Positions 53,171 to 59,864 of a DNA stretch of 64,000 nucleotides are shown here, piece by piece. How positions within the stretch are numbered: the first letter of the stretch is position 1; every line of letters begins with the position of its first letter. The notes under the pieces are model-generated. The model saw only the letters and a list, made by a program, of their open reading frames with translations, was not told where the DNA came from and did not search any database. The translations under genes were made by a program, and so were the position numbers. Source of the DNA: a virus; IMG/VR virus record IMGVR_UViG_3300048834_000096, positions 1 to 64,000 of that record; one strand, given 5' to 3'.

Positions 53171-53638
53171 ATGGCTGAGTTGATAACATACAATCAAACC
53201 TTATTTGAAGAAGACGTTATTAGTTTATATAAGTGGTGCAACGCAGAGGATTTTATACCAGATGCTGTGGTTGGGGTTATGCGAGGTGGATTAGTACCAG
53301 CAACATATCTATCTCACAAATTCAATAAACCACTAATTCCATTAAATTGGTCGACTAGAGATTTTCTTGAACGAGATTATTTGAAGTGGACTGATATTGT
53401 CATTAGTTCAACGGAAGGTAGAAAGTTTTTGATTGTCGAAGACATTGTGGATTCTGGAGTAACCATGAAAGAACTATTCTCCTCGATAAAAGAATATTCT
53501 GAATTGAATTTACCAAACATACAGGTTGTTTCATTGTGGAATAATACTGATCAGCGAGTCTTTACTCCGAATTACTGGACTAATAGTATCAATCGAGCTA
53601 TTGATAAACGCTGGGTTGTCTTTCCTTGGGAAGTATGA
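53171..53638 (+). CDS. Phosphoribosyltransferase-like protein
   Basis: The protein has 155 residues, starting at the ATG one base after queE. VVGVMRGGLVPATYLSH is the N-terminal PRTase loop and KFLIVEDIVDSGVTMKEL is the PRPP-binding motif. It resembles hypoxanthine/xanthine-type transferases that salvage purine bases. Adjacent to queE, it could act on a deazapurine or ordinary base; the substrate is unknown. Confidence 0.8.
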   Translation: MAELITYNQTLFEEDVISLYKWCNAEDFIPDAVVGVMRGGLVPATYLSHKFNKPLIPLNWSTRDFLERDYLKWTDIVISSTEGRKFLIVEDIVDSGVTMKELFSSIKEYSELNLPNIQVVSLWNNTDQRVFTPNYWTNSINRAIDKRWVVFPWEV

Positions 53639-53862
53639 AACACTATAATCATAAACGAGTTATTGGTAGTTGGTATCCTGTTAGTGTTTGGTGTCTATTT
53701 GATGATACACCATTTGATTTGTATAAGAATCTATTAGATTATCCATCTAATGGTAGGTTCTATTGGCCAAACATTTCATTGTCAGAAAATGTTTATTTTG
53801 AGAAATTAGATGACGCAGTTTGGTATAGGTTAAGTTATGGAAACGGTAAAAATACTAGATGA
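53635..53862 (+). CDS. Small protein of unknown function
   Basis: The protein has 75 residues, started at the ATGA overlap (a TTG three codons earlier is possible). It is aromatic-rich (VIGSWYPVSVWCLFDDTPFDLYKNLLDYPSNGRFYWP). I do not recognise it. It continues the chain of coupled genes behind queE. Confidence 0.5.
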   Translation: MKHYNHKRVIGSWYPVSVWCLFDDTPFDLYKNLLDYPSNGRFYWPNISLSENVYFEKLDDAVWYRLSYGNGKNTR

Positions 53863-54052
53863 AATCTCAATTGATGGTAGAAAGTTCGCCTTGGTAGATC
53901 CTGGTGTGTCTAGATATATAAATAATATGTTAGTTAGGTATTTTGTGTGTCCAGTTTCACAGTTTAGTAGGAACATTCCCGATAAAGTAGAGATTGTTGA
54001 GGAGAATACCAATGCAACTGAAATACGCAATTCTGAATCTGAAAACCAATAA
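53837..54052 (+). CDS. Small protein of unknown function
   Basis: The protein has 71 residues and overlaps its upstream neighbour by 26 bases and the next by 41. METVKILDEISIDGRKFALVDPG starts a small beta-rich unit, then an acidic tail (EEN...SESENQ). No known domain. The large overlaps make exact starts uncertain. Confidence 0.5.
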   Translation: METVKILDEISIDGRKFALVDPGVSRYINNMLVRYFVCPVSQFSRNIPDKVEIVEENTNATEIRNSESENQ

Positions 54053-54146
54053 ATATTTTGTTACGTCCAACTCTAGATCTCTATTAAATAGTTTGTACGA
54101 GAAGTATTATTCTGATGGAAATCATATGGTTGTAAGAATTCAATAA
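54012..54146 (+). CDS. Short hypothetical protein
   Basis: This 44-residue ORF was found by reading the gap. GAGGAG lies eight bases upstream of the ATG, a strong ribosome site. The product (MQLKYAILNLKTNKYFVTSN...) has the look of a small beta hairpin followed by a helix (SLLNSLYEKYY). It overlaps the previous gene by 41 bases. The function is unknown. Confidence 0.5.
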   Translation: MQLKYAILNLKTNKYFVTSNSRSLLNSLYEKYYSDGNHMVVRIQ

Positions 54147-54156
54147 GTTAGACAAG

Positions 54157-54225
54157 ATGGAGGCAGTGATCTTTGAGGATCACTATTATTGTGAAGTACT
54201 TTATTTAATGGAGTCGGTATCATGA
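54157..54225 (+). CDS. Possible leader peptide ORF
   Basis: A 22-codon ORF (MEAVIFEDHYYCEV...) ends with TGA overlapping the next start (ATGA). It contains a hairpin (AGTGATC at 54165-54171 with GATCACT at 54178-54184) and lacks a good ribosome site. It may be a coupled leader or chance. Confidence 0.3.
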   Translation: MEAVIFEDHYYCEVLYLMESVS

Positions 54226-54527
54226 AAACTGGTGATAGATTAAGCTACAGAAATGACTGGGAATATGACATCTACAGTGTTAATAAGGTGTATGTAGATG
54301 ATATAAAGGAAGTCATGATAAAAGGAAAGAAGTATAAAGTCAGACCATACGTCATTTCTATTCCTTATAATGATATGGGTCGCACATATACAGCCAGCTC
54401 AACTCACTACTTCATCAAAGAGAAAGTGTTTGGTGTTAATATGGAGTTTGATCTAAATGAAATTATTGACAAGGTTCCTGTATATGCAACAAAGTATAAA
54501 CTATCAGAAGATGAGAGGGAAGTATGA
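54222..54527 (+). CDS. Small protein of unknown function
   Basis: The protein has 101 residues with GGAG eight bases upstream. It looks like a beta-barrel-sized unit (DRLSYRNDWEYDIYSVNKVYVDDIKEVMIKGKKYKVRPYVISIPYND) with an acidic helical end. No family recognised. It overlaps the truncated transferase by ATGA. Confidence 0.55.
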   Translation: MKTGDRLSYRNDWEYDIYSVNKVYVDDIKEVMIKGKKYKVRPYVISIPYNDMGRTYTASSTHYFIKEKVFGVNMEFDLNEIIDKVPVYATKYKLSEDEREV

Positions 54528-54664
54528 TTTTTATTGAATGTCCAAATGATCTAGATCGTGTTTTTCCTGGTGAAACTGTTGTACTCATGGCAGGAGGAAT
54601 CACAGGATGTCCTGATTGGCAAAATACAGTCAAGAGATGGTCAGTTAGTAACTGTATTCTTTAA
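54524..54664 (+). pseudogene. Truncated nucleoside 2-deoxyribosyltransferase-like gene
   Basis: The reading frame has 46 codons. VVLMAGGITGCPDWQNTV is the N-terminal signature of phage/bacterial nucleoside 2-deoxyribosyltransferase-like proteins (usual [FL]LAGGI-TxxPDWQ), normally about 130 residues or more. The frame then runs into a stop, and the remaining roughly 60 bases before the terminator contain no continuation of the enzyme. I infer loss of the catalytic C-terminus; a short functional product is unlikely but not excluded. Confidence 0.55.
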
Positions 54665-54724
54665 TGGTAAAATTACTAAGGAATGGACGTTTGCTGAAGT
54701 TAGAGCAAATACTGAGAAGTAAAG

Positions 54725-54748
54725 AAAAGCCCTCCTAGGAGGGCTTTT
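54725..54748 (+). terminator. Bidirectional intrinsic terminator
   Basis: AAAAGCCCTC (54725-54734), loop CTAG, GAGGGCTTTT (54739-54748). The stem has T runs on both strands, so it can end the + strand operon and the facing minus-strand gene. Confidence 0.9.
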
Positions 54749-54766
54749 CCGTCTATTTAAAACTAA

Positions 54767-55561
54767 TTAAGCCTGTATTGTTACTGTACCCTGTGTTACT
54801 GGGCCACCCGTTGCTGATACGGTACCAGTCATAGCTAGAACAGAACCTGATGCTTTGTCTAGGAATGCTGCACCCGCTGGGAAGGTGAAGTCCCCATCTG
54901 CTAATGTTAATGTGATAGGACCAGCAATATCATCAGCAGTAACCGCATACTGGAAGGTCATGACTGTGCCACCTGAATCAATATCGGAATATGTTGCTGT
55001 TCTGCCATTGGCCCCCACAGTAATAGCATATGTTGGTGCACCAACAACTTCAATTGCTTCAGACGATGTTATAGTAAATGTAATTAGATCACCATCACTT
55101 ACATCATAAGGTCCTGTTGAAGTAAACGCAGTCAATGTAAATGCTGGAATTGTAGCGAAGTCAGTTCTCTTGGATAATAGGTTGGCAGATGCTAACAGAA
55201 CTTCTGCTAATACACGACCACCAATAACCTTTGATCGTGTAATCCCATGATTTGTTTCTCTTAGGTTCCAACCCCCAGTTTTAACTGCAATACCACCAGA
55301 AGTTACTGAGTTAACCGTTGCAACAGTCCATGCAGCACCTGAACTACCACCAGTTATCACTCCAGACGGAGTGCCAGAGACTTCCTTGACTGTTAGCTTG
55401 TAATTGGTAGCGTCCCATTTGATAACCCTTGCTGAGAACCCAGATCCAGTAACACTCTCCCCTATTGTATAGGTGCCAGAACCACCTGCATTGAATTTGA
55501 TTGTTCCGGTCATTCTTTTTGGGTACTGACCACTTGCGAAAGTAATTTGTGTCATATTCAT
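54767..55561 (-). CDS. Ig-like virion protein, only minus-strand gene
   Basis: The protein has 264 residues; I start it at the ATG at 55561 because AAGGAG lies just upstream, although the frame is open further. The N-terminal half is Gly/Ser/Thr-rich with repeated beta units (GTIKFNAGGSGTYTIGESVTGSGF). The C-terminal half (YDVSDGDLITFTITSSEAIEVVGAPTYAITVG...) is a bacterial Ig-like fold as on phage decoration and tail proteins. A late promoter (GATAAATA) precedes it, so late virion expression is likely. It looks like an independently acquired gene. Confidence 0.75.
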   Translation of the reverse strand: MNMTQITFASGQYPKRMTGTIKFNAGGSGTYTIGESVTGSGFSARVIKWDATNYKLTVKEVSGTPSGVITGGSSGAAWTVATVNSVTSGGIAVKTGGWNLRETNHGITRSKVIGGRVLAEVLLASANLLSKRTDFATIPAFTLTAFTSTGPYDVSDGDLITFTITSSEAIEVVGAPTYAITVGANGRTATYSDIDSGGTVMTFQYAVTADDIAGPITLTLADGDFTFPAGAAFLDKASGSVLAMTGTVSATGGPVTQGTVTIQA

Positions 55562-55614
55562 TTTCTCCTTAGACATCTGCTTTAGCGGGATTGCTAAATT
55601 CTTGTGCCATAAAA

Positions 55615-55622
55615 TATTTATC
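55615..55622 (-). promoter_or_regulatory. T4-type late promoter on the minus strand
   Basis: The minus strand reads GATAAATATTTTATG, matching the late promoter before gp22. It is 54 bases upstream of the Ig-like gene's start. Confidence 0.6.
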
Positions 55623-55664
55623 AAAGTAAAATTCTCTAAACTATTCAATGGTTTATGTAAAATA

Positions 55665-55692
55665 TTGCATTTTATTTCATTTCCTGTATAAT
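55665..55692 (+). promoter_or_regulatory. Sigma70-type promoter
   Basis: TTGCAT (55665-55670), a 16-base spacer and TATAAT (55687-55692). The sequence TCCTGTATAAT here also occurs before the gene at 58948. It points rightward, divergent from the Ig-like gene. Confidence 0.65.
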
Positions 55693-55721
55693 TGTAATTG
55701 TTAGTTGATATGGAGATTGTG

Positions 55722-55928
55722 ATGCTTTCCAAGAAACAAGCTAAGAAGATTGCTCAGCTGGTGAGTTCGATTGTCGTCTATGGCGGTATGGTTTCTCGGT
55801 ACACTATGGAAACGGACAAGACGGCCGAGGAAATTCGACAAGTTATGGGGTGGCATGACGACGCTGCTTCTGAGTTGAATCAGATTCTGGGGCAGGACCC
55901 CGCAGTAGTTCTTTACCGGGATATGTAA
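55722..55928 (+). CDS. Small helical protein
   Basis: The protein has 68 residues. I use the ATG preceded by GGAG with six bases between; TTG at 55698 and ATG at 55710 in the same frame fall too close to the promoter. The protein is helical (KKQAKKIAQLVSSIVVYGG, TAEEIRQVMGWHDDAASELNQIL). Function unknown. Confidence 0.55.
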   Translation: MLSKKQAKKIAQLVSSIVVYGGMVSRYTMETDKTAEEIRQVMGWHDDAASELNQILGQDPAVVLYRDM

Positions 55929-55930
55929 TC

Positions 55931-56203
55931 ATGTTTGTTATCTATCACAAAGAGTCAACCATCTTGTATCAACATCCCAAGACTTATAAATCATCTTGGG
56001 ATACTTGGAGAGGAGCTAAAGTTGTTCGCTCCAAAGCAAAACTTGATCCCAAGGAGTGGCTAATCGCTCATAAAGACTTTTTCCATAAGGGTATTGAAAA
56101 GACGGAAACAAAAGTCAATTTGGTGAGTGGGAAGGAGTTCACTCAACCTGTTAATACCCCTCTGTGTTGCGATCCTAGTTCGGAAACCTATTGGTCAATG
56201 TAG
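55931..56203 (+). CDS. Conserved small phage protein (YWSM C-terminus)
   Basis: The protein has 90 residues. The start FVIYHKESTILYQHPKTYKSSWDTWRGAKV and the end VNTPLCCDPSSETYWSM recall a widespread small phage protein with the same closing motif. KAKLDPKEWLIAHKDFFHK lies between. No function has been assigned that I know of. Confidence 0.6.
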   Translation: MFVIYHKESTILYQHPKTYKSSWDTWRGAKVVRSKAKLDPKEWLIAHKDFFHKGIEKTETKVNLVSGKEFTQPVNTPLCCDPSSETYWSM

Positions 56204-56204
56204 A

Positions 56205-56372
56205 ATGAATAATTTGGTGCAGGTTTTAATGTATCGTGAGGACATGACCGAATCCGAGGTCATTAAATGGATTAAGAGTGCAACAGAAGATATGACTGAT
56301 CCAGAAGAGCTTCTCTTGGAAGAATTTGGTCTAGAACCAGATTACATTTTTGATCTTTTGGAATTCGTGTAG
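56205..56372 (+). CDS. Small acidic protein
   Basis: The protein has 55 residues, starting at the ATG two bases after the previous stop. It is helical and acidic (TESEVIKWIKSATEDMTDPEELLLEEFGLEPDYIFDLLEFV). It directly precedes the tRNA gene. Function unknown. Confidence 0.55.
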   Translation: MNNLVQVLMYREDMTESEVIKWIKSATEDMTDPEELLLEEFGLEPDYIFDLLEFV

Positions 56373-56378
56373 AACAAT

Positions 56379-56451
56379 GGGCCTGTAGCCGAATGGTCAA
56401 GGCAGCGAACTCATAATTCGTAGATTGGGGGTTCAAGTCCCTCCGGGCCCA
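56379..56451 (+). tRNA. tRNA with CAU anticodon, predicted tRNA-Ile2
   Basis: A complete cloverleaf of 73 nt. The acceptor stem GGGCCTG pairs with CGGGCCC, with A as discriminator; the anticodon arm GCGAA-CTCATAA-TTCGT carries CAT at 56412-56414; the T arm is GGGGG-TTCAAGT-CCCTC. CCA is not encoded. C4-G69 and C5-G68 are known TilS determinants, so this CAU tRNA is more likely isoleucine (lysidine-modified, reading AUA) than methionine. AUA codons are common in this genome. Confidence 0.85.
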
Positions 56452-56472
56452 CATAAACTATTTTAAATTTAG

Positions 56473-57591
56473 ATGAAATACACAATCTTAGAAAATGATC
56501 AGCATAAGCGTCTAGTATCAGACGAATACAACTTCGTGTTTGATAAACAGTCGGGTTATTTTGCTCGTTGGGGCAAAACCACAGCAGATGACCCGAAATA
56601 TTCACCTTTCGGTCCTGAGATCCTCGACCTAGAGGTGTCAACTGTTTGCCATGGTACAGATCAGGGACCATGCAAGCACTGTTACAAGTCAAATATCCCC
56701 AAGGGTGAGCAAATGTCGTTTGACACATTCAAACAGATATTCGACTCAATGCCTAAGACACTGACCCAGATCGCATTCGGAATCGGGGATATGGATTCGT
56801 GTACCGATTTGGTTAAGATGTTTGAGTATTGTCGAGCACATGGCGTTGCACCTAACATCACCATAAACGGATATGGGCTCACAGATGAGTGGGTGAAGAT
56901 TTTGGGTGAGTATTGTGGTGGCGTTGCAGTTAGTCTGTACCATGATAAGGACGTTTGTTACGATGCAATTCAGCTACTAAGCAAGGCTGGCATTCACCAA
57001 TGCAACATTCACCAAGTCGTATCGGTTGAAACTTTGCAAAAGTGTCATGATCTAATTGAGGATGCCGCTACGGACGAGAGGTTAGTCAAACACTTGAAGG
57101 CCGTAATGTTCCTTACTCTAAAACCCAAGGGCAAGCGAAATGGAATGAATATCGTTAAGGATGTTGCCAAGTACAAAGGTCTTATTGACCATGCTCTTGA
57201 CCGTGAGGTACAACTTGGATTCGATTCTTGCACTGCTCCTATTTTCCTGTATTCTATGAAGAATGATAAGAACTTCGATCGTTATGCCGAGATGGCCGAG
57301 TCGTGTGAATCTGGGTTGTTCTCTAGTTATATCAATGTGGATGGTGTTTATTGGCATTGTTCATTTACTGAGGATCAACCTGGTTGGTCTGGTGTAAATG
57401 TTCTTGGTAAGAAGGACTTTATGGAAGTTTGGAACGATCCTGAGACACTTCGTTTTCGCAAGAAATTGACTGAGCAGGAACACCCGCATATTTGTGGTGA
57501 TTGCAGACTTTGTCCAGTATATGATTTGTATCATGGTGATATTGGTAATGCATCTGACACTATATACCGACCAATTTTAAAGACATTGTGA
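56473..57591 (+). CDS. Radical SAM enzyme with SPASM-type C-terminal domain
   Basis: The protein has 372 residues. The cluster motif is C59-x7-C67-x2-C70 (VCHGTDQGPCKHCY), wider than the usual C-x3-C-x2-C. The C-terminus has C278-x12-G291-x4-C296 and later C341-x2-C344-x2-C347, the SPASM pattern for auxiliary Fe-S clusters. SPASM enzymes usually modify peptides or proteins. Three genes with a shared Ser-rich N-terminal peptide follow at once, making them candidate substrates. No ribosome site is evident; a tRNA gene precedes it. Confidence 0.8.
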   Translation: MKYTILENDQHKRLVSDEYNFVFDKQSGYFARWGKTTADDPKYSPFGPEILDLEVSTVCHGTDQGPCKHCYKSNIPKGEQMSFDTFKQIFDSMPKTLTQIAFGIGDMDSCTDLVKMFEYCRAHGVAPNITINGYGLTDEWVKILGEYCGGVAVSLYHDKDVCYDAIQLLSKAGIHQCNIHQVVSVETLQKCHDLIEDAATDERLVKHLKAVMFLTLKPKGKRNGMNIVKDVAKYKGLIDHALDREVQLGFDSCTAPIFLYSMKNDKNFDRYAEMAESCESGLFSSYINVDGVYWHCSFTEDQPGWSGVNVLGKKDFMEVWNDPETLRFRKKLTEQEHPHICGDCRLCPVYDLYHGDIGNASDTIYRPILKTL

Positions 57592-57672
57592 ATGAACAGG
57601 CATCAAAAGTGTGAGCAAAAATTAAGAAGTAAATGTAGTTGTTTTGTTATGGAGACGACATATGAAAGTTAG
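57592..57672 (+). CDS. Possible 26-residue Cys-rich peptide
   Basis: The ATG follows the radical SAM stop directly (TGAATG). The peptide (MNRHQKCEQKLRSKCSCFVM...) is basic with three Cys and overlaps the next gene's start by 11 bases. It could be a small substrate peptide or simply untranslated leader; no ribosome site separates it from the enzyme's end. Confidence 0.35.
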   Translation: MNRHQKCEQKLRSKCSCFVMETTYES

Positions 57673-58099
57673 AATGGGTTTTGTAAGTAATAGTTCTTCT
57701 TCAAGTTTTATTATGGGTATCCGAATTAAAGATGAAAAGCAACATCTTTTGGATATCTTGAGTGACTCAAAACCAATTCCGGATAGAGCAGTAGTTAAGA
57801 AGATTTGTCAGAAGGCATACTGTAATATGCCCGGCGTCATTGATTATATTGTGGATGAAGCGCATGAGGTTAAACGATATATCAAGGATAATTACGATTT
57901 TGATAAAGAAATTCATACTGTTGGTGAGGTTTATGGTTCTCAGTTGGAGTCAGCAATGGAGCAGAATAAAGATATGATTTTTTATTTGGTTCGTGTCTCA
58001 GACGAAAGTGGTGGTGTTGGTTCAGAATTACGAAGTGAAATTGGTTGTTTTGATAACCTATTCTCTGAGGATTTTGTAACCTTTACCGTTGAGGATTGA
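57662..58099 (+). CDS. GFVSNSSSSSF-leader protein 1
   Basis: The protein has 145 residues, with GGAG eight bases upstream of the chosen ATG. It starts MKVRMGFVSNSSSSSFIMGI. The body has a helical region (KQHLLDILSDSKPIPDRAVVKKICQKAYC) and a C-terminal YLVRVSDESGGVGSELRSEIG. It has no similarity that I can see to the next two proteins apart from the first 17-18 residues. Function unknown; possible substrate of the adjacent radical SAM enzyme. Confidence 0.75.
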   Translation: MKVRMGFVSNSSSSSFIMGIRIKDEKQHLLDILSDSKPIPDRAVVKKICQKAYCNMPGVIDYIVDEAHEVKRYIKDNYDFDKEIHTVGEVYGSQLESAMEQNKDMIFYLVRVSDESGGVGSELRSEIGCFDNLFSEDFVTFTVED

Positions 58100-58100
58100 T

Positions 58101-58601
58101 ATGAAGATTCGATGTGGTTTTGTGAGTAATAGCTCTTCCTCAAGTTTTATTGTCATAAGTCCCGGGTGGTTGGAGTGGTCTGATGATGTATTCGCTGGTC
58201 AAGAATTAGTTTTGGGTGATTCTGGTGAATGTGAATTTGGGTGGACAAATCGCAAATATGATTCGATATACGACAGATTAAACTTCGCTAAAATCCAAGC
58301 TAGAATGATGGGTAATGCAACTAACTTTAGATTTGAATCCGTTGATTCTAAATTTGGTCACAAAGTATTGATAGATGTTCTTAGAGGTGAGATGACCTTT
58401 GAGTACGTACTAGATATGGTTATAAAACGGCACACCGGAGCTAGTTCTATTACTTGGAATTTACCAGATTCTGCGTATATCGACCATCAATCTAGTGCTA
58501 CCGAAGGAGAAAACACAAAGATGTTTAGTGATGAAACTACACTAAAAGATTTCTTATTTGGGTCTGGGTCGTTTATTCAGGGTGGGAACGATAACGAATG
58601 A
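58101..58601 (+). CDS. GFVSNSSSSSF-leader protein 2
   Basis: The protein has 166 residues. The ATG one base after the previous stop is preferred; a TTG lies four codons before. It starts MKIRCGFVSNSSSSSFIVIS, then a body with EWSDDVFAGQELVLGDSGECEFGW and HKVLIDVLRGEMTFEYVLDMVIKRHTG. The shared leader uses different synonymous codons from protein 1. Function unknown. Confidence 0.75.
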   Translation: MKIRCGFVSNSSSSSFIVISPGWLEWSDDVFAGQELVLGDSGECEFGWTNRKYDSIYDRLNFAKIQARMMGNATNFRFESVDSKFGHKVLIDVLRGEMTFEYVLDMVIKRHTGASSITWNLPDSAYIDHQSSATEGENTKMFSDETTLKDFLFGSGSFIQGGNDNE

Positions 58602-58864
58602 AAATTAGAATGGGGTTTGTTAGTAATTCCAGCTCAGCTAGTTTTGTGGTTAAACTAGCTGATATAACTGACGAGCAGTTGGTTGGGTTGATGCAGGCGA
58701 CATACGCATACGGAACTCAACAATATAAGGGTGATAGTTGGGATATCAATATTGTTGGTGATGAACTTCATGGTTCGACTTCCATGGATAATGGTGATTT
58801 GAGGGAGTGGATGGATAAATTAGAAATAGATGCATCTAAGTTTATCTGGGAAGATTGGTCATAA
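58598..58864 (+). CDS. GFVSNSSSASF-leader protein 3
   Basis: The protein has 88 residues and overlaps its neighbour by ATGA. It starts MKIRMGFVSNSSSASFVVKL, followed by a small acidic body (ITDEQLVGLMQATYAYGTQQYKGDSW...REWMDKLEIDASKFIWEDWS). One Ser of the run is Ala here. It is the last gene of the radical SAM cluster; a new promoter follows. Confidence 0.75.
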   Translation: MKIRMGFVSNSSSASFVVKLADITDEQLVGLMQATYAYGTQQYKGDSWDINIVGDELHGSTSMDNGDLREWMDKLEIDASKFIWEDWS

Positions 58865-58909
58865 AATCAAGTAGTTGGAATAATAATATCATGTAAATTG
58901 GTTATCCTG

Positions 58910-58915
58910 TATAAT
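58910..58915 (+). promoter_or_regulatory. -10 element upstream of 58948
   Basis: TCCTGTATAAT matches the sequence at the 55687 promoter. The -35 region is poor (TTGGAA lies too far upstream). It probably drives the next genes. Confidence 0.4.
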
Positions 58916-58947
58916 AACATTATAGTTTGTTATTTGAGGTAAAGGTC

Positions 58948-59682
58948 ATGCAATTTACATGGGGTTTTGGTTGTGCTAATGTTGCTAAGACAATTAACAC
59001 CATGATTAAGTATAAGTCTGGTGGTTGGACTAGCTTTAAGCAACAATCATACGTATCTAGTCGGTTGCTTCCGGTTGCGGATGCTGCCTTTCCTCGTGAT
59101 GCCGCAAATGCTAAAATGTTTGGTGTTGAACTTCATGATGGTGAATTTGGCATGATCCTGGAGGGTTACACCAAGTGGGCTGATTATGGTAGAAAATCTA
59201 TTCGTCGTTCTGGCTGGTTTTATGTTATGGACGATACCGGAGTCCTAAGAAAATATAAGCTTGGGTATCGTTATGAAGACAATGGTAATTTCAGCGAACC
59301 AGATTCCGCCAAAACTAAACTCGAGTGGCAGCGGCCGCCTGGTATCAAGATTGACGTGTTTGAACCACCCCCTGCAGTGGTGTCTAAGTCTAAATTTATC
59401 GGTAATGAGGGTGAGAGGGTCAATACTACCGTTATCTTGAAACGGGTCATTGATCGTGGTATTGGTGATTTTGGGCGAATGTATCTTTCTGTATTTGAAA
59501 CCAATGAAGGTAATGTGATTATGTATCACAATTGCCTTCGTGGTGGTTTGGAGGGAAATACGTATAACGTCAATTTCACGGTGAAGAAACACATACTTAC
59601 TTATAAAAATGAAAAAGTAACAGTTGCATCACGAATGGGTTTCTCTACCAACCAAAAACTATTGAATAGGATTGCTGCATAA
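58948..59682 (+). CDS. Unknown protein
   Basis: The protein has 244 residues, with GAGGTAAAGG upstream of the preferred ATG. MQFTWGFGCANVAKTINTMIKYKSGGWTSFKQQSYVSS begins a mixed alpha/beta protein with ELHDGEFGMILEGYTKWADYGRKSIRRSGWFYVMDD and a C-terminal RMGFSTNQKLLNRIAA. No catalytic signature was recognised. It is followed by a small gene through a TAATG overlap. Confidence 0.6.
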   Translation: MQFTWGFGCANVAKTINTMIKYKSGGWTSFKQQSYVSSRLLPVADAAFPRDAANAKMFGVELHDGEFGMILEGYTKWADYGRKSIRRSGWFYVMDDTGVLRKYKLGYRYEDNGNFSEPDSAKTKLEWQRPPGIKIDVFEPPPAVVSKSKFIGNEGERVNTTVILKRVIDRGIGDFGRMYLSVFETNEGNVIMYHNCLRGGLEGNTYNVNFTVKKHILTYKNEKVTVASRMGFSTNQKLLNRIAA

Positions 59683-59861
59683 TGGATGAAAATGACCTTG
59701 TTTATCGTCTAAGGAAGCGGGCCGAAATCCGGCGCCAAATTCCAACTAGGAAAAGTGTTCAAGAAGGAGAACCAGATCGAATTGCTGATCTTCTAGAAGA
59801 GGCAGCAAATGAAATTGAGTGGCTTAGAGAACGAATTGATTCAGTTCCAACCTGGTACTAA
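59682..59861 (+). CDS. Small charged helical protein
   Basis: This 59-residue protein starts on a TAATG overlap. RLRKRAEIRRQIPTRKSVQEGEPDRIADLLEEAANEIEWLRERI is a basic stretch followed by an amphipathic helix often seen in small phage proteins. Three bases separate it from the ligase gene. Function unknown. Confidence 0.65.
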   Translation: MDENDLVYRLRKRAEIRRQIPTRKSVQEGEPDRIADLLEEAANEIEWLRERIDSVPTWY

Positions 59862-59864
59862 AGT

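Noticed and set aside
54767-55732. Longer start for the Ig-like gene
   Set aside because: The extra 57 residues would span the late promoter, and the AAGGAG lies directly before the later ATG, so the shorter form is preferred.
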